Positions 17,238-24,887 of a DNA stretch of 37,330 bases are shown piece after piece. The DNA lies in the NCBI GenBank assembly GCA_052173415.1, contig JBQMYQ010000014.1, positions 1 through 37,330 on the forward strand. The letters run 5' to 3'. The notes under the pieces are model-generated. The model was not told where the DNA came from and searched no databases. It saw nothing but the letters and a program-made list of their open reading frames with translations. The position numbers and the translations under genes were made by a program. This DNA comes from Wolinella sp052173415. Lineage in GTDB: Bacteria > Campylobacterota > Campylobacteria > Campylobacterales > Helicobacteraceae. How positions within the stretch are numbered: position 1 is the stretch's first letter; every line of letters starts with the position of its first letter.

Positions 17238-17896
17238 AGACTCCCTTTCTGATTCTCAACAAGAATCTCAAACTCAAGTATGCCACTGCCTCTAGGAATC
17301 AACGAAATATGCTCCAAAGAGACAAAAGGTCCGTAATGTTCTAAGAAATAGATATAGTCCAAAATCGCTCGCTTTGAGCCTCTGCCTTTGAGCTTCATCC
17401 ACGACTTCTCCAATCCGCCCACACCCTTTCCCTCGCTCTTTCCAAGAGAGGAGTTGAGCACCTCAAGCCCTAGCCTAGTCGCTGATTTCATAGCAAAATC
17501 AAGCGTAAAATACCATGCATAGCTCATTTTATAAACTTTTTGGAGCGTAGCCTCAGCCTTTTTGGCCCTCTCTTCTGCCTCGCCCAAATGCTCCAAAGTC
17601 TTTTGAACCGCATTACGCCTTGCTGGGATTCCCCCAGTGCGGTCGATTTCGTTGATATAGCTTTGGCTTTTTTGAAGCGCGGTATAAACCTCCGAATGCA
17701 CCGCCTCTTTTTGCACTACCCACTCTTCCATGTAAGGATAAAGCAAAAAATAGAACGCGAAGAAAATCAGCGCACTCAACATCAAATAGAGGATACGCTT
17801 CTCGGATTCCTCCTTGTATGCGAAATAGTTATCAATGGATGTTACAAACCCGTCGAAAGTCCGCCTAGCAGATTGAAGTTGTAGCTCTTTACTCAT
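17234..17896 (-). CDS. PilO-like (MshJ position) inner-membrane protein
   Basis: 220 residues: a short cytoplasmic N-terminus, one membrane segment (about 35-55, ILYLMLSALIFFAFYFLLYPY), a coiled coil (about 60-130, with HLGEAEERAKKAEATLQKVY) and a small alpha/beta C-terminal domain ending PFVSLEHISLIPRGSGILEF. This is the layout of PilO/GspM proteins, which join PilN and PilP to link platform and secretin. ATGA overlaps on both sides. Assigned by topology and position. Confidence 0.72.
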   Translation of the reverse strand: MSKELQLQSARRTFDGFVTSIDNYFAYKEESEKRILYLMLSALIFFAFYFLLYPYMEEWVVQKEAVHSEVYTALQKSQSYINEIDRTGGIPARRNAVQKTLEHLGEAEERAKKAEATLQKVYKMSYAWYFTLDFAMKSATRLGLEVLNSSLGKSEGKGVGGLEKSWMKLKGRGSKRAILDYIYFLEHYGPFVSLEHISLIPRGSGILEFEILVENQKGSL

Positions 17897-19452
17897 CGTA
17901 TAATTGCCTTAATGCTGGATTGATACTGCCCTTGTTCCTTAGAGATCTCCTCTGTCGTCGCCTCCATGTAGCGACCACTCTCGCCAAGATCACGCAGGAA
18001 TCCAGAGACTGCCCGCTGATCCCACGCATTTGTGAGCGTCTCTAGGGTCAGAGCCTCCGATTCCTGGGTTAGGGCAAACTCATTAAGAAGCACCTCGTGT
18101 TTCACGCTTGCATTCAGGAAATCACTCAAGACGCGACTTTTCGACACATAATTGCGTTGCCACGCGTAAATGTCCTTAAGCGCGCCCAAGTAAGTCTCAT
18201 ACTCCTTATCACGCTCGGCAATCGCCTCATCAAGTCGCTTTTTCTCTGCTTGAAGTTTCTCAATCTCACTCCGATATGCCGCCTCTTTTTGCTCTGCGAT
18301 GATCCTCTCCTGTGTATAAACCTCAATCTCATGGTCAAGCTTTAACCAGTAAAAAAGCTCATAAGCGGGATAAGCAAGTGAAAGAATCAAAGCGGCAGCA
18401 CCCGCAGCCAAAAACCGCCCACCATCTCGCTGGAGCAGAGGCAAAGGACGCTTGTAGATCGTGAAATTTGGCAGACTCTCGCCCTGTTCTATGGCTTTTG
18501 CATAGAGGATCGCCAGCGAAGCGAGGTAATTTTCACGCTTGGTTTCAAAACCTATGGGAATCGTATATGCCGCTTTGCAAGGTATCTTCGTCATCTCTTC
18601 AAGATAGTGATAAAAATCCATTGCGATTCTTGCAGAGGAATCAAGATACATCAGATCCAAACGAACATCTTGATGGAGCCTGCGCACAAACGAGAGGGTC
18701 TCTTCAATCTCCTCATAAAGCACGCGATAAATATACTCTAAATTCCCCTTGTGGCTCTCTTGATCGCTGGCGATTCCCGCTAGGTAGTTGGTAAAATCTC
18801 CATACGTGAGATCTAGCCCACTTCGCGTATCAAACATCTCGTGCAGATTCCCGATCTTGTGCTCAAGGGATTTAAAATAGATCATCTCACCTTCAAGAAA
18901 AAGCAAGAAAAAGGCATCATCATCGCCGACATAGACAAAAATCTGCGCCCCTTTAGGAGAGATGAACCCAAGCTTGTAGAGAATCTGCGGGATAAAATGG
19001 TAGGGAATGAGGCAATCTACGTAAGAATGCCGCTCCATATATGAAGAGAAACGTTCCGAAATTGCATCATGAGGAAGCAAATAGACATCGTATTCGTCAC
19101 GATTCACGTCATAAGAGTTGTTTCGCTTTTGGAACTGCATCATATATTCATCTTCGAGATTGAGGCTTAACTGCGTGTAAGCCATCTCCATAAGTGTCTC
19201 TTCGAGGATTGCCGGATCGACATTCCGCGGGACTTCTGCAATCGTGTGAAGCACGGATAATGAGGGAATCGCGCTCACTATCCGTGCCGAAGAAGGGGGC
19301 TCATCAATCTGATTCCCTAAAAGATCGTAAAAAATCGAATTTTTAGAGTTAAAAAATAATGTCTCCACTTCCTTGTGTTTCTTTTTCAGCACAAAAACCC
19401 CTTTCGCGCCGTAAACAACGCTCTTGTAAAGAATCGCTACGGCAAAATCCAT
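17893..19452 (-). CDS. PilM-PilN-like fusion protein (MshI position)
   Basis: About 519 residues from ATG 19452. GTG 19392, which has AAAGGGG 5 bases upstream, is an equally good or better start; the frame is open to 19539 but that part is AT-rich and promoter-like. Residues about 20-325 resemble the actin-like PilM/GspL fold (VYVGDDDAFFLLFLEGEMIYF). A membrane segment follows (about 345-362, FLAAGAAALILSLAYPAYEL), then a long coiled coil rich in Glu/Lys/Ala, then a PilN-like C-terminal part (VLLNEFALTQESEALTLE). Cytoplasmic PilM and membrane-bound PilN are separate proteins in most type IV pili; here they appear joined, as in MshI/GspL. First gene of the seven-gene arm. Confidence 0.75.
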   Translation of the reverse strand: MDFAVAILYKSVVYGAKGVFVLKKKHKEVETLFFNSKNSIFYDLLGNQIDEPPSSARIVSAIPSLSVLHTIAEVPRNVDPAILEETLMEMAYTQLSLNLEDEYMMQFQKRNNSYDVNRDEYDVYLLPHDAISERFSSYMERHSYVDCLIPYHFIPQILYKLGFISPKGAQIFVYVGDDDAFFLLFLEGEMIYFKSLEHKIGNLHEMFDTRSGLDLTYGDFTNYLAGIASDQESHKGNLEYIYRVLYEEIEETLSFVRRLHQDVRLDLMYLDSSARIAMDFYHYLEEMTKIPCKAAYTIPIGFETKRENYLASLAILYAKAIEQGESLPNFTIYKRPLPLLQRDGGRFLAAGAAALILSLAYPAYELFYWLKLDHEIEVYTQERIIAEQKEAAYRSEIEKLQAEKKRLDEAIAERDKEYETYLGALKDIYAWQRNYVSKSRVLSDFLNASVKHEVLLNEFALTQESEALTLETLTNAWDQRAVSGFLRDLGESGRYMEATTEEISKEQGQYQSSIKAIIR

Positions 19453-19517
19453 GAAAAATAAGAAATATTCTATAATAATTTTTTCAATAATTCGACTAAA
19501 ACACGAAGGGAAATGAG

Positions 19518-19523
19518 TATACT
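19518..19523 (+). promoter_or_regulatory. -10 element for the pilin-like/pilT operon
   Basis: TATACT, preceded by TG two bases upstream, lies 45 bases before the first pilin-like start. The leader of about 38 bases carries TAAGGAGG (19552-19559). The AT-rich stretch 19460-19490 (TATAATAATT) probably holds the divergent promoter for the other arm. Confidence 0.5.
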
Positions 19524-19567
19524 TCAATAGAATTTTCACTCTAACTATCCGTAAGGAGGTCAGATTT

Positions 19568-20200
19568 ATGGGATTTTCACGTCATTCTTTCACGATGATT
19601 GAGCTTGTGTTCGCAATCGTGATTGTAGGATTTGCTATTCTCACGATTCCTGTGGTTGTTGCTCAGAGCAATCATCTGCTCAGAAGTAGCCATAATGTGC
19701 AGGGCTACTATCATGCACTCGCGCTTATGCAAATTATCAGAATAAAGCCATGGGATAGTGCGAATAGGGAAGATATGAATGCCTCAGATCTCTATTACGT
19801 CCTTGATACCGACGAAAATGCCTATGACTGCAAAGATGTAGGGGGCTTTGGATTCCTTCGTCGTGAGGGCATGTTTGCGCGCAATTTTAAGGGTAGTCGC
19901 GTCTGCTCGCAAGACAGTATAAAGGCAAAAGCCATCGCGGGCAGCTCGCTGGAGACGATTAATTTCGCGCAATACAGCGAGGCAATCAAAGAATACTCTG
20001 CGAGCGAAGATAAATTCACATTGAAAGCTGGTGCAAAATATGTCGATTCCTCCACGCTTAATGATGTCGCAAACGGGACAACCAATACGAAAAAGATTAC
20101 CATTGAGTTGCTAGATTCCTCCTCTGGCAAACTCCTTGCACGCTATCATTACTACGCTACGAATATCGGCACCGATGCGATTGCATCTAAGGATCTATGA
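19568..20200 (+). CDS. Type IV pilin-like protein (minor pilin/pseudopilin) 1
   Basis: 210 residues. A class III prepilin signal is clear: short leader MGFSRHS, then FTMIELVFAIVIVGFAIL, with Glu at +5 and a continuous hydrophobic helix used for packing in the pilus core. The residue before the predicted cut is Ser, not the usual Gly. The globular part carries two cysteines (in YDCKD and RVCSQD) that could form a disulfide, as in many pilins. A very good TAAGGAGG ribosome site and its own promoter precede it. It begins the four-gene plus arm. Length is larger than a typical major pilin, so a minor pilin is more likely. Confidence 0.88.
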   Translation: MGFSRHSFTMIELVFAIVIVGFAILTIPVVVAQSNHLLRSSHNVQGYYHALALMQIIRIKPWDSANREDMNASDLYYVLDTDENAYDCKDVGGFGFLRREGMFARNFKGSRVCSQDSIKAKAIAGSSLETINFAQYSEAIKEYSASEDKFTLKAGAKYVDSSTLNDVANGTTNTKKITIELLDSSSGKLLARYHYYATNIGTDAIASKDL

Positions 20201-20201
20201 G

Positions 20202-21080
20202 ATGAGAAACATTCGTAACGCTTTTACAATGGTTGAGTTGGTATTTACTGTCGTGATCCTAGGAGTCATAGGCGTAGCGGGATCTCAAGCGGTGCATAAA
20301 ATCACGGAAAATTACATTTTGCAACGCTCTTTTGCACGCTTAGAGCTTGAGACACACCGCGTTTTAACCCTCATGAGTCAATATTTAGAGCACGCCCTGT
20401 GGGAATCAATCTACCTACGGAATGAAGATGACGGGAACATAGACTCGGATATACTGATCACGTGGGTAAGCAAGGATATGGATAACTATTATGGAAGCTT
20501 CGATGGCACAGGCAATACACCGCGCTTTAGCGGAGTAGTCAAGCTTGAGGAATCGGGTGCAAGTTCGACCACTCCGGGTGATCTTGAAATTACTACGCTG
20601 GGATCAAGGCTGGATCTACCTCGAAACAGCACAAGTAGCGGAGCTGAAGTACTTTTTTTGCCCTCTGCTCGTAACCTTGTTGATCATAAGAAACGCCTAC
20701 AAACAATCAAAACGACCACGGGGACAAATCGTCTCACTACCACACCCCAATCCCCATCAGACCGTGCAAAAGAGCTCCATGAGATTACCCACATGGTCGA
20801 TCCTAATGCGCCATACTCTTTCTCGCTTGACCTCAGTGGTGATCTGGTTTTTCATAAAGGCTACATACATTACTTAACAAATGAACCTGGTTCGGAACAC
20901 TATTTCATGGCTCATCACGTCAAAGATCTGAAATTTTGGTTTGAGGGCGAGGGAAGTATCTTGCGTATACGCTTGTGCATGAAAGATAGGCAGCTATTTG
21001 CAATCTTGGGTTGCAAAGAACAAGACACTAGAGGTATTTGTGCGACAGGTTTTTGCAAAGAAAGTGCGGTGATTCAATGA
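20202..21080 (+). CDS. Type IV pilin-like protein 2 (PilW-like)
   Basis: 292 residues from ATG 20202, one base after the previous stop; the frame opens at 20136 inside the upstream gene, but the prepilin leader MRNIRNA then FTMVELVFTVVILGVIG fixes the start. Glu at +5 is present; the residue before the cut is Ala. The large size and the helix followed by ILQRSFARLELETHRVL recall PilW-type minor pilins that prime assembly. C-terminal cysteines in RLCMKD, ILGCKEQ and GFCKE are notable. Its stop overlaps the next start (ATGA). Confidence 0.85.
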   Translation: MRNIRNAFTMVELVFTVVILGVIGVAGSQAVHKITENYILQRSFARLELETHRVLTLMSQYLEHALWESIYLRNEDDGNIDSDILITWVSKDMDNYYGSFDGTGNTPRFSGVVKLEESGASSTTPGDLEITTLGSRLDLPRNSTSSGAEVLFLPSARNLVDHKKRLQTIKTTTGTNRLTTTPQSPSDRAKELHEITHMVDPNAPYSFSLDLSGDLVFHKGYIHYLTNEPGSEHYFMAHHVKDLKFWFEGEGSILRIRLCMKDRQLFAILGCKEQDTRGICATGFCKESAVIQ

Positions 21081-21466
21081 AACGGCAGGGATTTGGGATC
21101 ATTTATGCAATCCTTGTGTTATTAGCCATCTCTACGCTTCTTGCATTCTCGTTTAATTTCTCCACAAACGCATACAGCACAAGCGTCGCAGAGCATACAA
21201 AAATACAGCTCAGACTCTATGAAAAAAGCGCGCTAGAGCTTGCGATTCTTGAGCTTCAAAATAGTAGCGCAACTAACAGCCGCATGCTAAATGAGCGCGT
21301 TTTTGACGGGGGATATCGTTTCAAAATCCATGCCACACAGCTTAGCGATGATATTAGTGCCCATGGTGCAATCTATCGTCTTGATCTTATAGGCACGGTT
21401 ACGCCACCCGGCTGGGAGTATAAACTCTCTCACACAATCACTTCGCGACATATTGTTAAACCTTAA
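21077..21466 (+). CDS. Pilin-like protein 3 (PilX/GspK-like)
   Basis: 129 residues from ATG 21077, which overlaps the previous stop (ATGA). It starts MKRQGFGIIYAILVLLAISTLLAFSF: a basic leader, a Gly, then a hydrophobic helix without Glu at +5. Absence of Glu5 is a feature of GspK/PilX-type tip subunits. The rest is a small domain with no cysteine. Assigned by N-terminal form and position among minor pilins. Confidence 0.7.
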   Translation: MKRQGFGIIYAILVLLAISTLLAFSFNFSTNAYSTSVAEHTKIQLRLYEKSALELAILELQNSSATNSRMLNERVFDGGYRFKIHATQLSDDISAHGAIYRLDLIGTVTPPGWEYKLSHTITSRHIVKP

Positions 21467-21489
21467 AAAGAAAGGAATCTTGCCCGCTT

Positions 21490-22548
21490 ATGGATACTCT
21501 TGATATTAAGGTTCTTTTAAGAACCACTCTTGCACACAAAGCTTCAGACCTTCACTTGCTCGTGGGTAGCGAGCCACAAATCCGTATTGATGGGCAGCTT
21601 GTGAAGCTTGATCTACCTCCTGTAACACAAAAAATCTCAGAAGACATCTGCTATAGCATTCTGACTGAGGAGCAAAAACGCGTCTTTGAAGAGACAAAAG
21701 AGCTTGATTTTGCCGTAACGATTCCTGAATTTGGACGCTTTAGGGTCAATTATTACATCTCTATGGGCACAATCGGTGCTACTTTTAGGACGATTCCTAC
21801 GAATATTCCTAGCCTTGAGGATTTAGACTCCCCGCCCATTTACAAGGAGCTAGTCCGCCGTGAAAAAGGGCTAATCCTTGTTACAGGTCCTACGGGTAGT
21901 GGCAAAACAACAACCGTAGCTGCGATGCTCAATGAGATTAACCACACATTTTCTAAACATATACTTTGTATTGAAGATCCTGTGGAATTCGTGCATCAAA
22001 ACGCGAAATCTCTCTTCTCCTACCGCACCGTCGGCGAGGATACAAAAAGCTATGCCAACGCCCTAAAAGCAGCGCTCAGAGAAGATCCTGACATCATCTA
22101 TGCAGGTGAGATGCGCGATCCAGAAACCATCGGCGCAGCGATTAACGCCGCAGAAACGGGACACCTCGTCTTTGGCACGCTCCACACCAACTCATCTGCC
22201 CAAACGGTGAATCGAATTGTCAGCGTCTTTGAGGGCGAGAAGCAAGCCCAAGTGCGTTCGCAACTCTCCGTCGTGCTTGAGGGGATCATCTCACAGAGCC
22301 TAGTCCCTAAAGTCGGTGGTGGACGCGTATGTATCCCAGAGATTTTGATAGGAATCCCGGCCATCGGGAATCTTATTCGGGAAAATAAAATTCACCAAAT
22401 CCCTTCACAGATGATGATCGGACAGGGGGTTTCGGGAATGCAAACGCAAGTGCAAGTGCTGGAGAGCTACTACAAAAGAGGCATTATTACCCGCGAGAAC
22501 GCTCTTCGCTACTGCACGCACCCTGAAGAATTAAAGGGAAAAATATAA
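21490..22548 (+). CDS. pilT: PilT-type pilus retraction ATPase
   Basis: 352 residues. N-terminal PAS-like part (HKASDLHLLVGSEPQIRIDG), Walker A GPTGSGKTTT (133-142), acidic box CIEDPVEFVHQ (160-170), Walker B DPDIIYAGEMRD (199-210), His box GTLHTNSSA, and the C-terminal AIGNLIRENK (291-300), which matches the AIRNLIRE box specific to retraction ATPases. It lacks the zinc clip of PilB. PilT depolymerises pili, powering twitching and DNA uptake. It closes the plus arm, 23 bases after the previous gene, with AAAGGAATC before the ATG. Its presence shows the pilus made by this locus is probably retractable, unlike a type II secretion pseudopilus. Confidence 0.95.
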   Translation: MDTLDIKVLLRTTLAHKASDLHLLVGSEPQIRIDGQLVKLDLPPVTQKISEDICYSILTEEQKRVFEETKELDFAVTIPEFGRFRVNYYISMGTIGATFRTIPTNIPSLEDLDSPPIYKELVRREKGLILVTGPTGSGKTTTVAAMLNEINHTFSKHILCIEDPVEFVHQNAKSLFSYRTVGEDTKSYANALKAALREDPDIIYAGEMRDPETIGAAINAAETGHLVFGTLHTNSSAQTVNRIVSVFEGEKQAQVRSQLSVVLEGIISQSLVPKVGGGRVCIPEILIGIPAIGNLIRENKIHQIPSQMMIGQGVSGMQTQVQVLESYYKRGIITRENALRYCTHPEELKGKI

Positions 22549-22550
22549 CA

Positions 22551-22585
22551 AGCAGGGGACAGACAGATTCCCCGCTGTTTTGTTA
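22551..22585 (+). terminator. Terminator of the pilin/pilT operon
   Basis: AGCAGGGG and CCCCGCT (22551-22576, one bulged A) form a stem, followed by GTTTTGTT. It starts 3 bases after the pilT stop and contains one GATTCCCC word. Confidence 0.7.
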
Positions 22586-22593
22586 GATAAAAG

Positions 22594-22628
22594 GCTCTAA
22601 TGTGCTCTGTTTTTGCAGATTTTAGAGC
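22594..22628 (-). terminator. Terminator of alr
   Basis: GCTCTAA (22594-22600) pairs with TTAGAGC (22622-22628). Read on the minus strand, a CTTTTATC tail follows. It lies 17 bases beyond the alr stop and back to back with the pilT terminator. Confidence 0.6.
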
Positions 22629-22644
22629 ATGATCGCAAGAGAAG

Positions 22645-23679
22645 CTACTCCTTCACTACTCTAGGCAAAAATGGCGAGAGTTGCGCCAAAATCTCGTAAG
22701 GGATCGTCCCAAAACACTCCGCAACATAGCGCGCATCATTCATCAAGCAGAGCTCCTCACGCTCGCTAAGCACGCTCATGCAATCCATCGACACACGGGG
22801 CAAAATCTGCTCACCCTCCGCACTCTTAAGGCTCTGCCCCTCCCTTAATCGTGGGAATCCATCTCCATAGCCCACATCATAAGTCGATACACAGGCTTCA
22901 CTCTCCAGCACGCTCACACCACAATAGCCTATCCTAGAGCCTTGCTCGAGTTTTTTGGTCGCGATTTTCTTGGCCCATAGCGAAAGCACCGGGCGCAAAT
23001 CCACCCCGCTCACCACACGGGAATCGGCGCACAGATATCCATATAGCGCGATTCCTATGCGCACAAGGTCATCTTTGATCCCCTCTTTTGCACTTCTTAG
23101 CACGCCGCTAGAGCTCAGCGAATGAAATCTAGGAATCGCCAAAGCATGGCGGGAGACATATTCAAGCACGATTCCCCGAACCTCCTCAAAACGCCCGCAT
23201 TGCGTGAAAAACTCGCTACCAAAATCATCTCCATAACCATTATGCGCCATCACGCCCCGCAACGCGATTCCCCGATTCCTAAGTAGCTCTAACGCCTGAT
23301 ACAGCTCATCCATCGCGATTCCGTTACGATACATTCCCGTATCTACTTTTAGCTCAACACTCCGATTCTGCGGAATCTGCGCAATTTGCTCCAGCGAATG
23401 CACCACCAAATGGATATTACCGGGCAACCAACTCTCTATATCGCCATAAAGCGCGCTAACCTCCGCAAAATAGGGGCTAACCTGCACCGCCTCGGCACTA
23501 TTTTTCACAAAAGCGTGGCGGATTCCCGCGCGTTCGCACAAATGCGCCATCTCTAGTAGCCCATGCCCATAGGCATTATCTTTAATCACCGCGCCAAGCT
23601 CGCAACTAGCGGGGATTCGCGTCTTTAAAAAATCAACATTATGAAAAAACGCACGGGAGCTAAGATGTATTTCTGCCAT
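22645..23679 (-). CDS. alr: Alanine racemase
   Basis: 344 residues. PLP enzyme making D-alanine for peptidoglycan. The PLP lysine is Lys33 in AVIKDNAYGHG. The C-terminal domain has the second catalytic base Tyr in RIGYCGVSV and the family box VGYGDGFPR, then RVSMDCMSV. It is slightly shorter than the 360-residue average, as in other Campylobacterota. Convergent with pilT, with a terminator between. No sign of an operon with the cytochrome gene 77 bases upstream, though co-transcription is possible. Confidence 0.95.
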   Translation of the reverse strand: MAEIHLSSRAFFHNVDFLKTRIPASCELGAVIKDNAYGHGLLEMAHLCERAGIRHAFVKNSAEAVQVSPYFAEVSALYGDIESWLPGNIHLVVHSLEQIAQIPQNRSVELKVDTGMYRNGIAMDELYQALELLRNRGIALRGVMAHNGYGDDFGSEFFTQCGRFEEVRGIVLEYVSRHALAIPRFHSLSSSGVLRSAKEGIKDDLVRIGIALYGYLCADSRVVSGVDLRPVLSLWAKKIATKKLEQGSRIGYCGVSVLESEACVSTYDVGYGDGFPRLREGQSLKSAEGEQILPRVSMDCMSVLSEREELCLMNDARYVAECFGTIPYEILAQLSPFLPRVVKE

Positions 23680-23756
23680 TTTCTATCCAAAACTTAAGCT
23701 AAAAGAAGAAACGGGAGACGCGCCCGGAATCGAGGACTCCGAGCACTTTTGGGAAT

Positions 23757-24053
23757 TTACTTAAGACCTGCGATATATTCGGCAAGCACCTCAATATCTG
23801 CATCGCTGTAAGATGCCATTTGACCTTTCATAAGCCCACCCATACCCTTTCGGTTGAGCGTGCCTGCCTTGTAAGCCTTGAGATCCGCAACGAGCCGCGC
23901 TTTATCCCAGCCTGCAATTACCTCACTTTTATTCATAGCAGCCTTTTCTGCTTTGAGCCCGTGGCAGGCGACGCATTTTTTGTAAAGAGCTGCGCCATCA
24001 GCCGCCATCAGGCTCGCAGTGGCCAAAACTAATCCAAGAGCAATTTTTTTCAT
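23757..24053 (-). CDS. Small periplasmic cytochrome c (c553 type)
   Basis: 98 residues: Sec signal peptide (MKKIALGLVLATASLMA), haem site CVACHG, and distal Met ligand in the GLMKGQMASYSDADIE segment, ending with a helix ADIEVLAEYIAGLK typical of class I cytochromes. It carries electrons in the periplasm, in relatives between the cytochrome bc1 complex and the cbb3 oxidase or a peroxidase. AAGGAATATTCC before the ATG is the ribosome site. Single gene. Confidence 0.93.
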   Translation of the reverse strand: MKKIALGLVLATASLMAADGAALYKKCVACHGLKAEKAAMNKSEVIAGWDKARLVADLKAYKAGTLNRKGMGGLMKGQMASYSDADIEVLAEYIAGLK

Positions 24054-24190
24054 GGAATATTCCTTTCTTGTTGTTGCTTGTCCTCGCTGGTATCCTGCTC
24101 AGACTGGGCTGATATTACCATGATTCCTGCTTAAATCTTCTTAATTTTAAGCTTTTTTGAAGATGAGAAGTGTTCGCATAAAGGCTCATT

Positions 24191-24763
24191 TCACAGCCTT
24201 ATGCGCGCATCAAATGCACGGGTGAGCGAAAGCTGATCGACATTTTCGAGACTCACACCCGTAGGGACACCTTGAGCGATCCTCGAAAAAGAGAGCGCGA
24301 GATCTTGAAGCTTATCCTCAATATACAACACAAGGGAATCGCTCAAAACAGAGGGGGAAAAAGCAAAAATCACCTCTTTGATTCCCTCTTTTTCGATACG
24401 CTTCCTGAGTGCGTTAAAATCGCACTCTTCAAGGGAATCGACCACAAAATATCGCCCCAAAAAGTGCCCCGATTCCTCCAAAATCAACATATCCCGCGGA
24501 TGCTGCACGACGCAAAGCTGCCCGTTGAGACGCTGTTCATCACTGCAAACTTCACACACCTCATCTTCGCACAATGCGCCACATCGCTCACATCGCTTGA
24601 CTTTGAGCACTGCCTCTTCAAGCGCATGGGCAATTTTGAGCGCAGCAAATTTATCTTCAACACTCAAAAAATAGCCAAGCCTCAGAGCTGATTTGCGCCC
24701 AATAGAAGGGAGCGATTCTAGCGATTCCACGAGGGTCAAAAACGATTCCATTCCCTTTTTCAT
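24191..24763 (-). CDS. recR: Recombination protein RecR
   Basis: 190 residues from ATG 24763; the frame is open to TTG 24781 and another ATG lies at 24751, none with a strong ribosome site. Helix-hairpin-helix ESLPSIGRKSALRLGYFL, four-cysteine zinc motif CERCGALCEDEVCEVC, then the Toprim domain with FAFSPSVLSDSLVLYIED and IAQGVPTGVSLENVD. RecR loads RecA at single-stranded gaps together with RecO. Length fits Helicobacter RecR. It is divergent from dnaJ. Confidence 0.95.
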   Translation of the reverse strand: MKKGMESFLTLVESLESLPSIGRKSALRLGYFLSVEDKFAALKIAHALEEAVLKVKRCERCGALCEDEVCEVCSDEQRLNGQLCVVQHPRDMLILEESGHFLGRYFVVDSLEECDFNALRKRIEKEGIKEVIFAFSPSVLSDSLVLYIEDKLQDLALSFSRIAQGVPTGVSLENVDQLSLTRAFDARIRL

Positions 24764-24854
24764 GGGGTGGAATATAGCCAAGATTTTTTTAACGCGTCAT
24801 AAATTTTCTTTTGATAAAATCCACGGTTTAAACGCCTGAAAATAGGAATTTTAC

Positions 24855-24869
24855 GCACTTTTAGAGTGC
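24855..24869. promoter_or_regulatory. Short inverted repeat in the dnaJ leader
   Basis: GCACT-TTTAG-AGTGC lies 19 bases before the dnaJ start. It shares the GCACT/AGTGC core with the CIRCE operator bound by HrcA, but the spacer is 5 bases rather than 9 and the outer bases differ. It could be an operator or a small leader hairpin. Confidence 0.3.
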
Positions 24870-24887
24870 AAATTTAGAGGAAATGAT

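Noticed and set aside
12146..22548. Classical type II secretion system
   Set aside because: PilT with its AIGNLIRE box and the MshL/MshN-type genes fit a retractable pilus better; no GspD/GspG-type set is seen.
24855..24869. True CIRCE operator for HrcA
   Set aside because: Spacer and outer bases do not match the CIRCE consensus, so only a weak operator candidate is reported.
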